From: Geitlerinema sp. S16
Lineage (GTDB): Bacteria > Cyanobacteriota > Cyanobacteriia > Cyanobacteriales > Geitlerinemataceae
Direction of reading: 5' to 3'
Assembly (NCBI GenBank): GCA_011390275.1
Contig: JAABST010000020.1
Location: forward strand, 16,965 to 80,964
DNA: 64,000 nt
In this document: positions 1 through 8,032 of the stretch, piece after piece
Layout of the letters: every line of letters starts with the position of its first letter
Position numbering within the stretch: position 1 is the first letter of the stretch
The notes under the pieces: generated by a model
Told to the model about the DNA's origin: nothing
Databases searched by the model: none
The model's input: only the letters and a program-made list of their open reading frames with translations
Position numbers and translations under genes: made by a program

Positions 1-285
1 CGGGCGCTGCTTGAGAATCGAAGGGGGCAGTGTGTCGCCGCAGACTTCAGAAAAGTTAACGCCGCCCTGCTCGAACACATTGCCATCGATCATGACCCGC
101 GATCGACCGCCACCGCCTTCCGGGCGCTCCCACATGTCCTGCTTAAAGTTCGCCTTACCGTCAATCCGTTCAAGGTTTTCGCAAATGCTGTCTTGCAGCG
201 ATTGCATGAACGCGCTCACGCGCTCACGGGAATCTGAAGGGGGAGCGGCGGGTTTGGAGTCGATCTGGGTAGGAGTGACGGTCAT
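1..285 (-). CDS. hemF: Aerobic coproporphyrinogen III oxidase, N-terminal part (cut by window edge)
   Basis: Reading leftwards from an ATG at 285-283 gives 95 codons that run off the window edge. The segment ERPEGGGGRSRVMIDGNVF followed by EQGGVNFSEV is the conserved N-terminal block of HemF, the oxygen-dependent enzyme that decarboxylates coproporphyrinogen III to protoporphyrinogen IX in haem and chlorophyll synthesis. A short variable leader (MTVTPTQIDSKPAAPP) precedes the domain, as is usual. The rest of the protein, about 240 residues in the family, lies outside the window. It is divergent from mrp, with about 500 bp between them. Confidence 0.93.
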   Translation of the reverse strand, partial: MTVTPTQIDSKPAAPPSDSRERVSAFMQSLQDSICENLERIDGKANFKQDMWERPEGGGGRSRVMIDGNVFEQGGVNFSEVCGDTLPPSILKQRP

Positions 286-661
286 TCTCTTGTTTTATCG
301 TTATTTGTATTTCGCTAAAATCGGACAATACGCCGAACTATTTCGGCGATCGCAGCCTCTCTCTCGGAGAGATTGTACCGGTCTTAGCTGAATGAGATGA
401 CGCGCATTTGCGGTCAAATTCGCGGTCAACCGCCACCGCACAGGTGCGATGTGGTTCCTTATAAACAGGCAGGTATTCACAAAATTTTAAAGATAGATGC
501 GAGTTTGGTTGTGCGTGGCTTAACAAATGTAGATTGTTTATTACAAAATGAGATAGAGGTGAAATGTCAGCTAGCTTACGCTGGAAAACGGCGAGAAAAT
601 CGGCTGTATTTCGCCGTCACTCAACCGCAGACCGTTTTGTGGAAGCTGAGATGTTCCGCTT

Positions 662-679
662 GATCAAGCCTGCTTGATC
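662..679. promoter_or_regulatory. Perfect 18-bp palindrome upstream of mrp
   Basis: GATCAAGC-CT-GCTTGATC: eight-base arms with a two-base centre, no T-run on either side. The symmetry and the lack of a terminator tail suggest a protein-binding operator more than a terminator. It lies 117 bp before the mrp start. The binding protein is unknown. Confidence 0.4.
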
Positions 680-715
680 TAGAATGCAATGCTCTCGATC
701 ATTGCTCCCGTAGAT

Positions 716-761
716 TGCAAATTCACCGCGAATCAACCGCGAACCAACCTGCGAATTTGCA
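716..761. promoter_or_regulatory. Inverted repeat TGCAAATTC/GAATTTGCA before mrp
   Basis: Nine-base arms at 716-724 and 753-761 flank a spacer with two copies of a CAACCGCGAA-like motif. It sits 35 bp before the proposed GTG start of mrp, so it could be an operator or a 5' leader hairpin. Function is inferred from position only. Confidence 0.35.
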
Positions 762-795
762 CGATTACCGACTCAATATATCAGAGGATTTTTTT

Positions 796-1884
796 GTGGA
801 AACGTCCGTGCCGCTTAGCGTCGAATCCGTACTCGATGTGCTCAAACCCGTCGAAGATCCCGAGCTGCGCAAGAGTCTCGTCGCGCTCAATATGATTCGG
901 AATGTAGCGATCGAAGCGGGGAACGTCTCGTTTACGCTGGTTTTGACCACACCCGCCTGTCCGCTCAAGGAACTGATCGTCGATGACTGCAAGCGTGCGG
1001 TCAAAACCCTGGACGGCGTCACCGATGTACAGGTTGAGGTCACGGCAGAAACGCCAACCCAGGCCGCGATCCCCGATCGTCAGGGCATTGACGGCGTGAA
1101 AAACATTGTGGCGATTTCCAGCGGCAAAGGCGGCGTGGGCAAGAGCAGCGTGGCGGTGAATGTCGCGGTAGCTCTGGCGCAGACGGGCGCAAAAGTCGGC
1201 CTGCTGGATGCGGATATTTATGGGCCGAATGGGCCGACGATGCTGGGTCTGGGCGATGCGAAGGTGATGGTTCAGGCGGGCGCGGATGGAAAAGAGGTGC
1301 TGGAACCGGCGTTTAACCACGGCGTGAAGCTGGTTTCGATGGCGTTTTTGATCGATCGCGATCAGCCCGTGATCTGGCGTGGCCCGATGCTCAACGGCGT
1401 CATTCGCCAGTTTCTCTACCAGGTGAGCTGGGGCGATTTGGACTATCTGATCGTTGATATGCCGCCGGGAACCGGGGATGCCCAGCTCACGCTGGCGCAG
1501 GCTGTACCGATGGCGGGCGTGGCGATCGTCACGACGCCCCAGGAGGTCGCCCTGCTCGACTCGCGCAAAGGCTTAAAGATGTTCGAGCAATTGGGCGTCC
1601 CGGTGCTGGGAATTATCGAAAATATGAGCTATTTCATTCCCCCGGATCTACCCGATCGTCAATATGACATTTTTGGCTCCGGTGGCGGCCTGCGCACGGC
1701 GAACGAGCTTGGGGTTGATTTACTCGGCTGCGTTCCGCTCGAAATTCCCCTACGGGAGGGGGGAGATAGCGGCGTACCGATCGTGGTCTCGCAGCCTGAA
1801 TCCGCTTCGGCTCAAGCCTTGAAAAAAATCGCCGGTCAGATTGCGGCGAAGGTGTCCGTGGCGGCACTGCGCGATCGCATCTAG
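796..1884 (+). CDS. mrp: Mrp/NBP35-family ATP-binding iron-sulfur carrier
   Basis: A 362-residue cytoplasmic P-loop ATPase of the Mrp/ApbC/NBP35 family, which binds and delivers Fe-S clusters to apoproteins. The N-terminal MIP18-like (DUF59) domain begins SVLDVLKPVEDPELRKSLV and includes TTPACPLKELI. The ATPase domain starts near residue 100 with the deviant Walker A SSGKGGVGKSSVAVNVA, followed by LLDADIYGPNGPTM and the Walker B-like block DYLIVDMPPGTGD. I chose the GTG at 796: an AGAGGA sequence lies 8 bases upstream, and homologues begin just before the VLEVLKPV block. An in-frame TTG at 715 would add an untypical leader. In this sequence the region after ENMSYF shows no CxxC pair, as in some Mrp proteins. 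Confidence 0.93.
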   Translation: METSVPLSVESVLDVLKPVEDPELRKSLVALNMIRNVAIEAGNVSFTLVLTTPACPLKELIVDDCKRAVKTLDGVTDVQVEVTAETPTQAAIPDRQGIDGVKNIVAISSGKGGVGKSSVAVNVAVALAQTGAKVGLLDADIYGPNGPTMLGLGDAKVMVQAGADGKEVLEPAFNHGVKLVSMAFLIDRDQPVIWRGPMLNGVIRQFLYQVSWGDLDYLIVDMPPGTGDAQLTLAQAVPMAGVAIVTTPQEVALLDSRKGLKMFEQLGVPVLGIIENMSYFIPPDLPDRQYDIFGSGGGLRTANELGVDLLGCVPLEIPLREGGDSGVPIVVSQPESASAQALKKIAGQIAAKVSVAALRDRI

Positions 1885-1929
1885 CGATCCCAGCCCGTTT
1901 TGTCTCGACTGCTCTCTTCAGTTCCCTTT

Positions 1930-3195
1930 ATGACCAACCGATTGTCTAATTCTCGCTTTTCCATGGCTTCATCGCGATCGTGGTTTGCACCGTGGTCTGA
2001 CATCGATGTTCCCCTATTTGTGTTTGCGATCGTCCTAACCGCGATCTCGGGGATCGCCATTCGCAGCACCCAAAATGCCCAGCCCTACACGGACTGGTGG
2101 CAACATTGGGTCATGGGCGGTATCGGACTGGCCTGTGCGCTGATCATTGCGCGTTGGCGTTATGAAACCTTGATGCAGTGGCGCTGGGTGGTCTATGGCC
2201 TGACGAATTTGTCGCTGTTGGCGGTGAAGTTTGTCGGGACATCAGGGCTAGGGGCGCAGCGATGGATTTCGATCGGTGGATTTCACATCCAGCCTTCGGA
2301 GTTCGCCAAGGTGGGAGCCATTATTACGCTGGCCGCCATTTTAGAGGGACGCAATGCCTCAACCATGCCGGAAGTGGCCAAAGCCCTGGCGATTGTTGGC
2401 ATTCCTTGGGGTTTGGTCTTTCTTCAGCCCGATTTGGGGACTTCGTTAGTCTTCGGCGCGATCGCCATCACGATGCTCTATTGGGCGAATGTCAATCCAG
2501 GCTGGTTGATTTTGCTCGTGTCGCCCTTGATCTCGGCGATTTTGTTTAGCATTGCCCTACCCGTCTGGTTTGTCTGGCTCTTGGCAATGACTGTTGTGGC
2601 GTGGTTGTCGCTACCCAATCGCTGGCTCGGTTCGATCGTGGCTTTGGCCGTTAATTTGGTCTCAGGCAAGCTCGGTCTAATGTTTTGGGGCTTGCTCAAG
2701 GATTATCAAAAAGACCGACTCATTCTTTTTCTTGATCCAAGCAAAGATCCGCTCGGTGGCGGCTATCACCTAATTCAGTCGCGCATTGCGATCGGGGCGG
2801 GCGAGATGTGGGGACGCGGCCTAGAGCAGGGAACCCAAACCCAAGGCGGTTTTATTCCCGAGCAGCATACCGACTTTATTTTTTCGGCGATCGGCGAAGA
2901 GTTTGGCTTTATTGGCTGCGCGGTGATTTTGCTGCTGTTTTGGGGGGTCTGTCTGCGGTTAACGGTCGTGGCTCAGAATGCGAAGGATAATTTCGGATCG
3001 CTGATCGCGATCGGCGTGATGGCGATGATTTTCTTTCAGGTCATGGTCAATATCTGCATGACGATCGGTCTGGCTCCCGTGACGGGGATTCCCTTGCCGT
3101 GGATGAGTTACGGGCGGTCGGCTATGCTAACCAATTTCATCGCGATCGGACTTGTCGGCTCGATCGCCAATCACCGACAGCGATTAAAGTTTTAG
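1930..3195 (+). CDS. rodA: RodA/FtsW-type SEDS peptidoglycan polymerase
   Basis: A polytopic membrane protein of about 421 residues from the SEDS family, which polymerises lipid II into glycan strands with a partner penicillin-binding protein. Family hallmarks visible are GAQRWISIGGFHIQPSEFAKVG, the PDLGTSLVFGAI block, the extracytoplasmic loop GLEQGTQTQGGFIPEQHTDFIF, the IGEEFGFIG helix and the C-terminal GIPLPWMSYGRSAMLTNF. RodA rather than FtsW is the better guess because of the length and the GIPLPWMSYG ending, but the two are hard to separate by eye. Start: ATG at 1930; an in-frame ATG at 1963 is also possible, and an upstream TTG at 1900 has no obvious ribosome site. It follows mrp by 45 bp and may be co-transcribed. 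Confidence 0.9.
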   Translation: MTNRLSNSRFSMASSRSWFAPWSDIDVPLFVFAIVLTAISGIAIRSTQNAQPYTDWWQHWVMGGIGLACALIIARWRYETLMQWRWVVYGLTNLSLLAVKFVGTSGLGAQRWISIGGFHIQPSEFAKVGAIITLAAILEGRNASTMPEVAKALAIVGIPWGLVFLQPDLGTSLVFGAIAITMLYWANVNPGWLILLVSPLISAILFSIALPVWFVWLLAMTVVAWLSLPNRWLGSIVALAVNLVSGKLGLMFWGLLKDYQKDRLILFLDPSKDPLGGGYHLIQSRIAIGAGEMWGRGLEQGTQTQGGFIPEQHTDFIFSAIGEEFGFIGCAVILLLFWGVCLRLTVVAQNAKDNFGSLIAIGVMAMIFFQVMVNICMTIGLAPVTGIPLPWMSYGRSAMLTNFIAIGLVGSIANHRQRLKF

Positions 3196-3252
3196 GCGGT
3201 CTGTCCATTTGTCCGTCAGGAGAAATTCTCCACGACATATGTCTTCGGGTAG

Positions 3253-3269
3253 GGTGGGCATTGCCCACC
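3253..3269. repeat. Short palindrome GGTGGGCA-T-TGCCCACC
   Basis: An almost gapless inverted repeat in the convergent gap between the RodA-like gene and the next minus-strand gene. Sequences of this kind (AGGGTGGGCATTGCCCACC) recur in cyanobacterial intergenic DNA as small dispersed repeats. It could also act as a terminator hairpin. Confidence 0.4.
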
Positions 3270-3298
3270 ACGATCAACTCGCGAATCGTTATCCGTTT

Positions 3299-3339
3299 TG
3301 CCCGATAAGGGTTCTACGATTAATGGATAAAATGCCCTA
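3299..3339 (-). repeat. Remnant end of the TIR element also seen at 15021-15145
   Basis: On the minus strand this reads TAGGGC, a few variable bases, then ATTAATCGTAGAACCCTTATCGG, which matches the left part of the 125-bp element at 15021-15145. No matching right end is visible between 3196 and 3300, so it is a half element or relic. As at the intact copy, the TA plus first G of the element end forms the TAG stop codon of the minus-strand gene next to it (3337-3339). Confidence 0.6.
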
Positions 3340-3840
3340 GGAACGCGCTTCCCAGTCCGAATTAATCGACTCTTCGAGCTTGAATAGCTCGGGCTGAACC
3401 TCAAAACAATAAATCGGATTTCCCCCAATGCTGACCTCGACCTCAGCATCAAACACCTGCGCTTGCAGCTTTAAATAATCCTTAGCAGAATCTCCGGGCA
3501 GGTCTGCCTCCATCGCAAACTGCAACAGCGAGACCCGCCCGTTGTTTTGCTTTAAGAGTCGAAATAAAGTCGCCTGTAGCTTTTGGCGCTGGGCTTGGCT
3601 GAGGGCGATCGAGTCCCGTTGATGCTGCCGTACCAAACTCCACATCAGCCAGCCCGCGATCCCCGTTGGCGGTAGCCCGATCGCCATGATCACGATCGAG
3701 AGCTGCCGAACGGTTTCACTACCATCGAGCAGACCATACCCGGCCAACACAACGATCGGCGCACCAACGGAAAATAAAACGCCCGCGCCAATCTTTTTGA
3801 AAAATTTCAGCGTACCGGCAAGGGAATCGACGGAGTTCAT
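3337..3840 (-). CDS. Small two-helix membrane protein of unknown function
   Basis: 167 residues from the ATG at 3840 (MNSVDSLAGT). Two hydrophobic stretches near residues 17-40 (AGVLFSVGAPIVVLAGYGLL) and 47-70 (LSIVIMAIGLPPTGIAGWLMW) are followed by a basic linker and a soluble C-terminal domain of about 90 residues (RQKLQATLFRLLKQNNGRVS...) that looks like a winged-helix-type fold: LLQFAMEADLPGDSAKDYL, then a strand-rich end. I do not recognise a named family. It lies downstream of dnaN on the same strand with a 114-bp gap. Its TAG stop coincides with the end of a repeat relic. Confidence 0.7.
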   Translation of the reverse strand: MNSVDSLAGTLKFFKKIGAGVLFSVGAPIVVLAGYGLLDGSETVRQLSIVIMAIGLPPTGIAGWLMWSLVRQHQRDSIALSQAQRQKLQATLFRLLKQNNGRVSLLQFAMEADLPGDSAKDYLKLQAQVFDAEVEVSIGGNPIYCFEVQPELFKLEESINSDWEARS

Positions 3841-3954
3841 AAGTCCGGGGCTCGGTCGGCAAGGGTAAGGATCACCTCTAATTCTAAAGTGACGATCGCC
3901 CTGGGAGCCTGCCAACGTCTTGGGGGATATCCGCCAGACCGACCCGCCCGCGAC

Positions 3955-5094
3955 TTAATCCCGGATTTGTACCGGCATGACCAGGTGAGTCATTTTCGTG
4001 CCGCCCAGGGGCGTAATGATGACCGGTGATGTGGGCGTGTTGAGCTGGAGCTGCACTTCGGTGGATTGTAGGTTGCGCAGCGATTCCATTACGTAGCGGA
4101 CGTTAAAGGCGATCGTCAGGCCACCGCCAACCAGTTGGACGTTTAACGATTCCTTGCCGCTGCCCACGTCAGCCGCGTCAACGCTCAAGGCTAGGGTTTG
4201 GCTTTTGTCGTCGAGCGTGAATTTAACGATGTTGTTTTTGCGATCGGCGATGACCGCGATCCGCTCTAGGGTGCTGAGGAGCTGACGGCGATCGACGCTC
4301 ACCTGAGTCGCGAATTGCTGCGGGATCAGTTGGCGATAGGCAGGATAAGACCCGTCTAATTTACGGCTCGTCACGCGCTGATCATCGAGTTCAAAGACCA
4401 CCTGGCTATCGTCAAAATGTAGCTTTACCGCTTCGTCGCCATTGTGCTTGGCGATCGCCCGTTCCAGTTCCCGCAACGCATTCGCCGGGATCGTCACGGC
4501 CACATCCTTGAGCGACTCATCCGCCGCCGCGTCATCGTCGATCGTTTCCACCACGGCGAGACGGTGACCATCGGTAGCCGCAAACTCCAGACCATGATCG
4601 CCCATCGACAGGTGAACGCCGGTCAAGACCTGCTTGGTTTCGTCGCCACTGGTCGAAAATAGGGTTCCGCGCAATCCCTCGATCAGGGTCTCAACGCCGA
4701 TCGTGATCGTCTTGCCATCGTCGATCGACGGCAGTTCGGGGAATTCTTCCGAACTCATCCCACGTAGCTCGTAGTTGCCCGTGAGACAGGTCAGCGTCGT
4801 TAACGTGGCCTCCGGCTTGTTCTCCAGCGAGATCGGCCCATCCGGAAGACGCGACACAATATCATTGAGCAGCTTGGCGGGAATGGCGATCTCGCCGCTT
4901 TCGTCTACCGTTGCAGTGAAGCTAGTCCGAATCCCCAAACTGAGGTCAAACGCCGTCAGTTGGACGCGCTGGCTGTCGGCATCAGCAAACAGGCGGATGT
5001 TGGCCAAGACCGGGTGCGTGGGGCGGGACGGGACGGCGTGAATGGCCAGCGATAGGTTGTTGTTGAGCGTCGAGCGATCGCAGGTCAGCTTCAT
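3955..5094 (-). CDS. dnaN: DNA polymerase III sliding clamp, beta subunit
   Basis: 379 residues, the normal family length. It begins MKLTCDRSTLNNNLSLAIHAVPSRPTHPVLANI, the classic start of the first clamp domain, and ends with VRYVMESLRNL...VIITPLGGTKMTHLVMPVQ, matching the conserved C-terminal strand of the third domain. The dimeric ring encircles DNA and tethers Pol III and other replication factors. The gene is transcribed away from the PhzF gene. No dnaA or DnaA-box cluster is evident beside it, which fits cyanobacteria, where dnaN is often not at an origin. Confidence 0.96.
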   Translation of the reverse strand: MKLTCDRSTLNNNLSLAIHAVPSRPTHPVLANIRLFADADSQRVQLTAFDLSLGIRTSFTATVDESGEIAIPAKLLNDIVSRLPDGPISLENKPEATLTTLTCLTGNYELRGMSSEEFPELPSIDDGKTITIGVETLIEGLRGTLFSTSGDETKQVLTGVHLSMGDHGLEFAATDGHRLAVVETIDDDAAADESLKDVAVTIPANALRELERAIAKHNGDEAVKLHFDDSQVVFELDDQRVTSRKLDGSYPAYRQLIPQQFATQVSVDRRQLLSTLERIAVIADRKNNIVKFTLDDKSQTLALSVDAADVGSGKESLNVQLVGGGLTIAFNVRYVMESLRNLQSTEVQLQLNTPTSPVIITPLGGTKMTHLVMPVQIRD

Positions 5095-5293
5095 ATCAAT
5101 TGAGCGGAAGGCTATGGTGAAAAGGGAGGAGACAGAAGAAAAATCGTACGTCTACTTTGCGATCGATGCAATTGCCTTCACGAGAAGTTGTGCCATGATC
5201 ACGGCTCGGACAGAGGCTGTATGCGATTGTTCGAGTCAATCTCGCCGAAATAACCCTTAAATAACCCTTTAAAGGTTCTAACTATTCAATTCA

Positions 5294-6097
5294 ATGACGA
5301 TTTCGATCTATCAAGTTGATGCATTCAGCGATCGACCCTTTAGCGGCAATCCTGCTGCTGTGTGTTTGCTCAATGATGAGCGGGATGATGCCTGGATGCA
5401 GGCCATGGCCGCTGAAATGAATTTGTCGGAGACCGCGTTTCCAAAGCGTTTGGACGATCGCCGGGTCTCTCTACGGTGGTTTACGCCGACCCTGGAGGTG
5501 GATTTGTGCGGTCATGCCACTCTGGCATCCGCTCATGTTTTATGGGAGAGTGGCGCGTTCGATCTCGCGGACACCATTGAATTTGAGACGATCAGCGGTT
5601 TGTTATTTGCACGGCGTCTTGATGATTGGATCGAACTTGATTTTCCCGCTCAATCGGTACGATCGCTCAATCCCGTTCCGTCAATTTTACTCGATGGTTT
5701 AGGGCTATCCGAAGCCGAGTTCGTTGGTACGGATGGTGTTGATTATGTTGTTGAGCTGGATAAGGCGGCGACGGTGCGTCAGCTCATACCGAATCAAATG
5801 CTATTGGAACGTCTGCCCGTTCGCGGCATCACCGTGACCGCGCAGGCGGATGATGATGATCGCTATGACTTCATTTCACGCTTTTTCGCACCGGCGGCGG
5901 GCATTCCCGAAGACCCCGTGACCGGATCGTCTCACTGTAGTCTTGCTGTGTATTGGGCATCGCGTTTGCATAAAACAGACTTTTTGGCCTACCAAGCGTC
6001 CACCCGAGGTGGCGTGTTGAAGGTGTCGTTGGTGGGCGATCGGGTGAAACTGTGCGGTAAAGCCGTTACGGTTTTTTCGGGTGATGTTCGCGCTTGA
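5294..6097 (+). CDS. PhzF-family isomerase/epimerase-like protein
   Basis: 267 residues with the PhzF family signatures: QVDAFSDRPFSGNPAAVCLL at the start, MNLSETAF with the catalytic-type Glu, RWFTPTLEVDLCGHATLASAHVLWE, and near the C-terminus FFAPAAGIPEDPVTGSSHC. Members have a two-lobe diaminopimelate epimerase-like fold and catalyse isomerisations by general acid/base chemistry. Outside phenazine producers the substrate is usually unknown, and nothing nearby suggests one. It is divergent from dnaN with a 199-bp gap. Confidence 0.9.
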   Translation: MTISIYQVDAFSDRPFSGNPAAVCLLNDERDDAWMQAMAAEMNLSETAFPKRLDDRRVSLRWFTPTLEVDLCGHATLASAHVLWESGAFDLADTIEFETISGLLFARRLDDWIELDFPAQSVRSLNPVPSILLDGLGLSEAEFVGTDGVDYVVELDKAATVRQLIPNQMLLERLPVRGITVTAQADDDDRYDFISRFFAPAAGIPEDPVTGSSHCSLAVYWASRLHKTDFLAYQASTRGGVLKVSLVGDRVKLCGKAVTVFSGDVRA

Positions 6098-6144
6098 CGG
6101 TCGGGCAAAGCGCGTTGGTTAATGTGAGTTCTGGTTAAGTAAAT

Positions 6145-6172
6145 TGGCTAAAATCTAGTGGCTAAAATCTAG
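6145..6172. repeat. 14-bp tandem duplication
   Basis: TGGCTAAAATCTAG occurs twice head to tail (6145-6158 and 6159-6172), immediately before the repeat element that follows. No function is evident. Confidence 0.7.
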
Positions 6173-6181
6173 AGTCGTCCG

Positions 6182-6336
6182 TAAGGTGTTGCTTTATTGT
6201 GGCTAGACCCTCTTCCCCCAGCCCCTTCTCCCAAAACGGGAGAGGGGGAGAAAGATTTTAAGGGTCAAAGTCCCTCGCCCTTGTAAGGGAGAGGGATTTA
6301 GGGAGAGGGAGAGCCGTAATAGCAAGGATTCCTTAA
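6182..6336. repeat. Dispersed C-rich/G-rich hairpin repeat, copy A
   Basis: The core at about 6208-6310 is a CCCTCTTCCCCCAGCCCC block, a first hairpin (CTCCCaaaacGGGAG), then AAAGTCCCTC...GGGAGAGGGATTTAGGGAGAGGG. The same core order occurs at 36085-36180 inside another element. The outer ends, TAAGG...TTGCT...GGCT on the left and AGCC...AGCAAGG...CCTTA on the right, form an imperfect inverted repeat that differs from the ends of copy B. It sits in the convergent gap between the PhzF and HtrA genes and may serve as a terminator for both. Confidence 0.65.
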
Positions 6337-6364
6337 CCCGAACTCACGATGATTGCTGCGATCG

Positions 6365-7639
6365 CTACGATCGCGGCTGGAGCGTCTGCGTGGTCACGGG
6401 TAGCGTTAAGGTGCGATCGCTGCGTCGGATTTGGAAGCGTAACGTTTGTCCGACCTCGCTGGCATCAACCACACGCTGCACATCTTCCGCCGTTGTAATC
6501 GTCTCGCGATCGATCGCCGTAATCACATCACCGCGACGCAATCCCGCTTCGACCGATGGCGTATCGGGGACAACGCCCACAATCAGCACGCCATTAATTT
6601 CAGGCAGCATGATCGTTGCGTTTGGGTCGGCATTGTTTTCGCGAGCATTGTCAGCGGTAAACGTCCGCATCTGAATGCCGATGAACGGATGATCGATCGA
6701 CTCGCCCCGTGCAAGCTGATCTTTGACGGCTTTCACGGTATCGATCGGAATGGCGAACCCAATCCCCATCGCGTCCGCACGAATTGCGGTATTAATGCCG
6801 ATGACGTTGCCCTGAGCGTCAAGCAGGGGGCCGCCCGAGTTTCCGGGGTTGATCGCCGCGTCGGTTTGAATGAAATCGAGACGTTTTTCGGGAATGCCCG
6901 CTTGGACGCTCGATCGCTTCAACGTGCTGACGATCCCCAGGGTGACGGTGTTATCGAGACCGAGGGGATTGCCCACCGCGATCGCCCAGTCGCCAACCCG
7001 CACTCGGCTGCTATTTCCGAGAGGAGCCAGCGGCAGTTCGTCACGACCAGCATCAATTTTGACCACAGCCAAATCGGTGACACTATCAACCCCTTTGACC
7101 TCGCCTTCAAATTCGCGCCCATCTTTGAGCGTCACAGTGACGCGATCGGCCTGATTCACCACGTGGGCATTGGTCAAAATCGTGCCGGAATGATCGATGA
7201 TGAAGCCCGATCCCTGGCCGCGCTGGAGTTGCTCCCGTGGCATTGAGGGCAGATCGCCGCCAAAGAACTGGCGGAAAAACGGGTCATCGAGGAACGGATC
7301 GGCGCTGCGCGTGATGGTGCGCTCGGTGTCGATCCGCACGACGGCGGGGCCGACTCGATCGACGGCAGCCGTCACGAAGCTACTGGGCGCATCGGGGATC
7401 GCGACAGTCGCGTTTGTTTCGGCTTTGGCGTCGGTCTTGGCTTCGGCCTTGTTAGCTGTTTCAATGGGCATCGCGATCGCCGTTTTGACGGCTTCGTCTA
7501 CACCATTGGGCGCAGCTTGGCTGGCGCGAGTTCCCATGAGATTCAAGCCCAGCAGGACGCACAGACTAAGACCGATCGCACGATTTGACCAGCGTTTGAG
7601 CTGGGCGAACACGGTGCGCGAAAACGAATGTAATCGCAT
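6365..7639 (-). CDS. HtrA/DegP-family serine protease with PDZ domain
   Basis: 424 residues from the ATG at 7639; a GTG 93 bases further upstream would add a leader that hides the signal sequence. The N-terminal segment around residues 20-42 (AIGLSLCVLLGLNLMGTRASQA) is a signal peptide or anchor, so it acts in the periplasm or at the thylakoid lumen/cell surface. The trypsin-like triad is visible: H159 in TNAHVV, D189 in TDLAVVK and S268 in NPGNSGGPLL. A single PDZ domain follows residue 300. This matches the cyanobacterial HhoA/HhoB/HtrA group involved in protein quality control under heat and light stress; which of the three it is cannot be told by eye. Confidence 0.94.
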   Translation of the reverse strand: MRLHSFSRTVFAQLKRWSNRAIGLSLCVLLGLNLMGTRASQAAPNGVDEAVKTAIAMPIETANKAEAKTDAKAETNATVAIPDAPSSFVTAAVDRVGPAVVRIDTERTITRSADPFLDDPFFRQFFGGDLPSMPREQLQRGQGSGFIIDHSGTILTNAHVVNQADRVTVTLKDGREFEGEVKGVDSVTDLAVVKIDAGRDELPLAPLGNSSRVRVGDWAIAVGNPLGLDNTVTLGIVSTLKRSSVQAGIPEKRLDFIQTDAAINPGNSGGPLLDAQGNVIGINTAIRADAMGIGFAIPIDTVKAVKDQLARGESIDHPFIGIQMRTFTADNARENNADPNATIMLPEINGVLIVGVVPDTPSVEAGLRRGDVITAIDRETITTAEDVQRVVDASEVGQTLRFQIRRSDRTLTLPVTTQTLQPRS

Positions 7640-8032
7640 GGATATTGTGTGTTGAGAGTTGTTAGAGAGACCAACGGAACTGGAGCGAACCTGCGGCTCA
7701 GAGGGGGAACGAGGCTGAAACCGTCTGCTCACGGGATGATTGGCAATGAAGAGTTAACTCGTCTGGGTCGAGATCGCTGTGGCGCGATCGCTAGATTGAG
7801 ATCACTGGATCGAGATCGCAACGCCACATCCCAAATCGCAACGCCAAATCGTGAAACTTCAGCCATAGGATCAGTAAAGCAAAGTGTGTGACGTGCGCGA
7901 AGATCGGGAAAGTACGGCCTTCACCACCCAAAACTGGAGAGTCTGAAGACTGGAAAGTCGGCTGGCCGCGTTGGGGGGATTGCCGCTCATTTGGGCGAGT
8001 TGAGGCAAGTTGAAGGTCGGTGGGATCGTTGG
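7640..8032. other. Intergenic region without a gene
   Basis: 393 bp between the HtrA gene and rsmI, both on the minus strand. No credible open frame or stable terminator was found. It must hold the HtrA promoter and the end of the rsmI transcript. Confidence 0.5.

Larger units (their letters stand above)
286..795. other. Divergent intergenic region hemF/mrp
   Basis: About 510 bp between the divergent starts of hemF and mrp. I see no credible gene: the short open frames here have no recognisable protein and no convincing ribosome site. It contains two clean inverted repeats (listed separately at 662-679 and 716-761), and parts of it are A+T-richer than the flanking genes, as expected for a two-way promoter region. 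Confidence 0.6.

Noticed and set aside
397..663. 88-codon open frame between hemF and mrp
   Set aside because: No known family, no ribosome site, and it runs through the divergent promoter region and up to a palindrome.
715..795. Upstream TTG start giving a 389-residue Mrp
   Set aside because: The extra 27 residues overlap the inverted repeat and lack similarity to the family; the GTG at 796 has a ribosome site and fits homologues.
6446..7246. 266-residue open frame antisense to the HtrA gene
   Set aside because: The opposite strand encodes a complete HtrA protease with catalytic triad; this frame has no motif or ribosome site.
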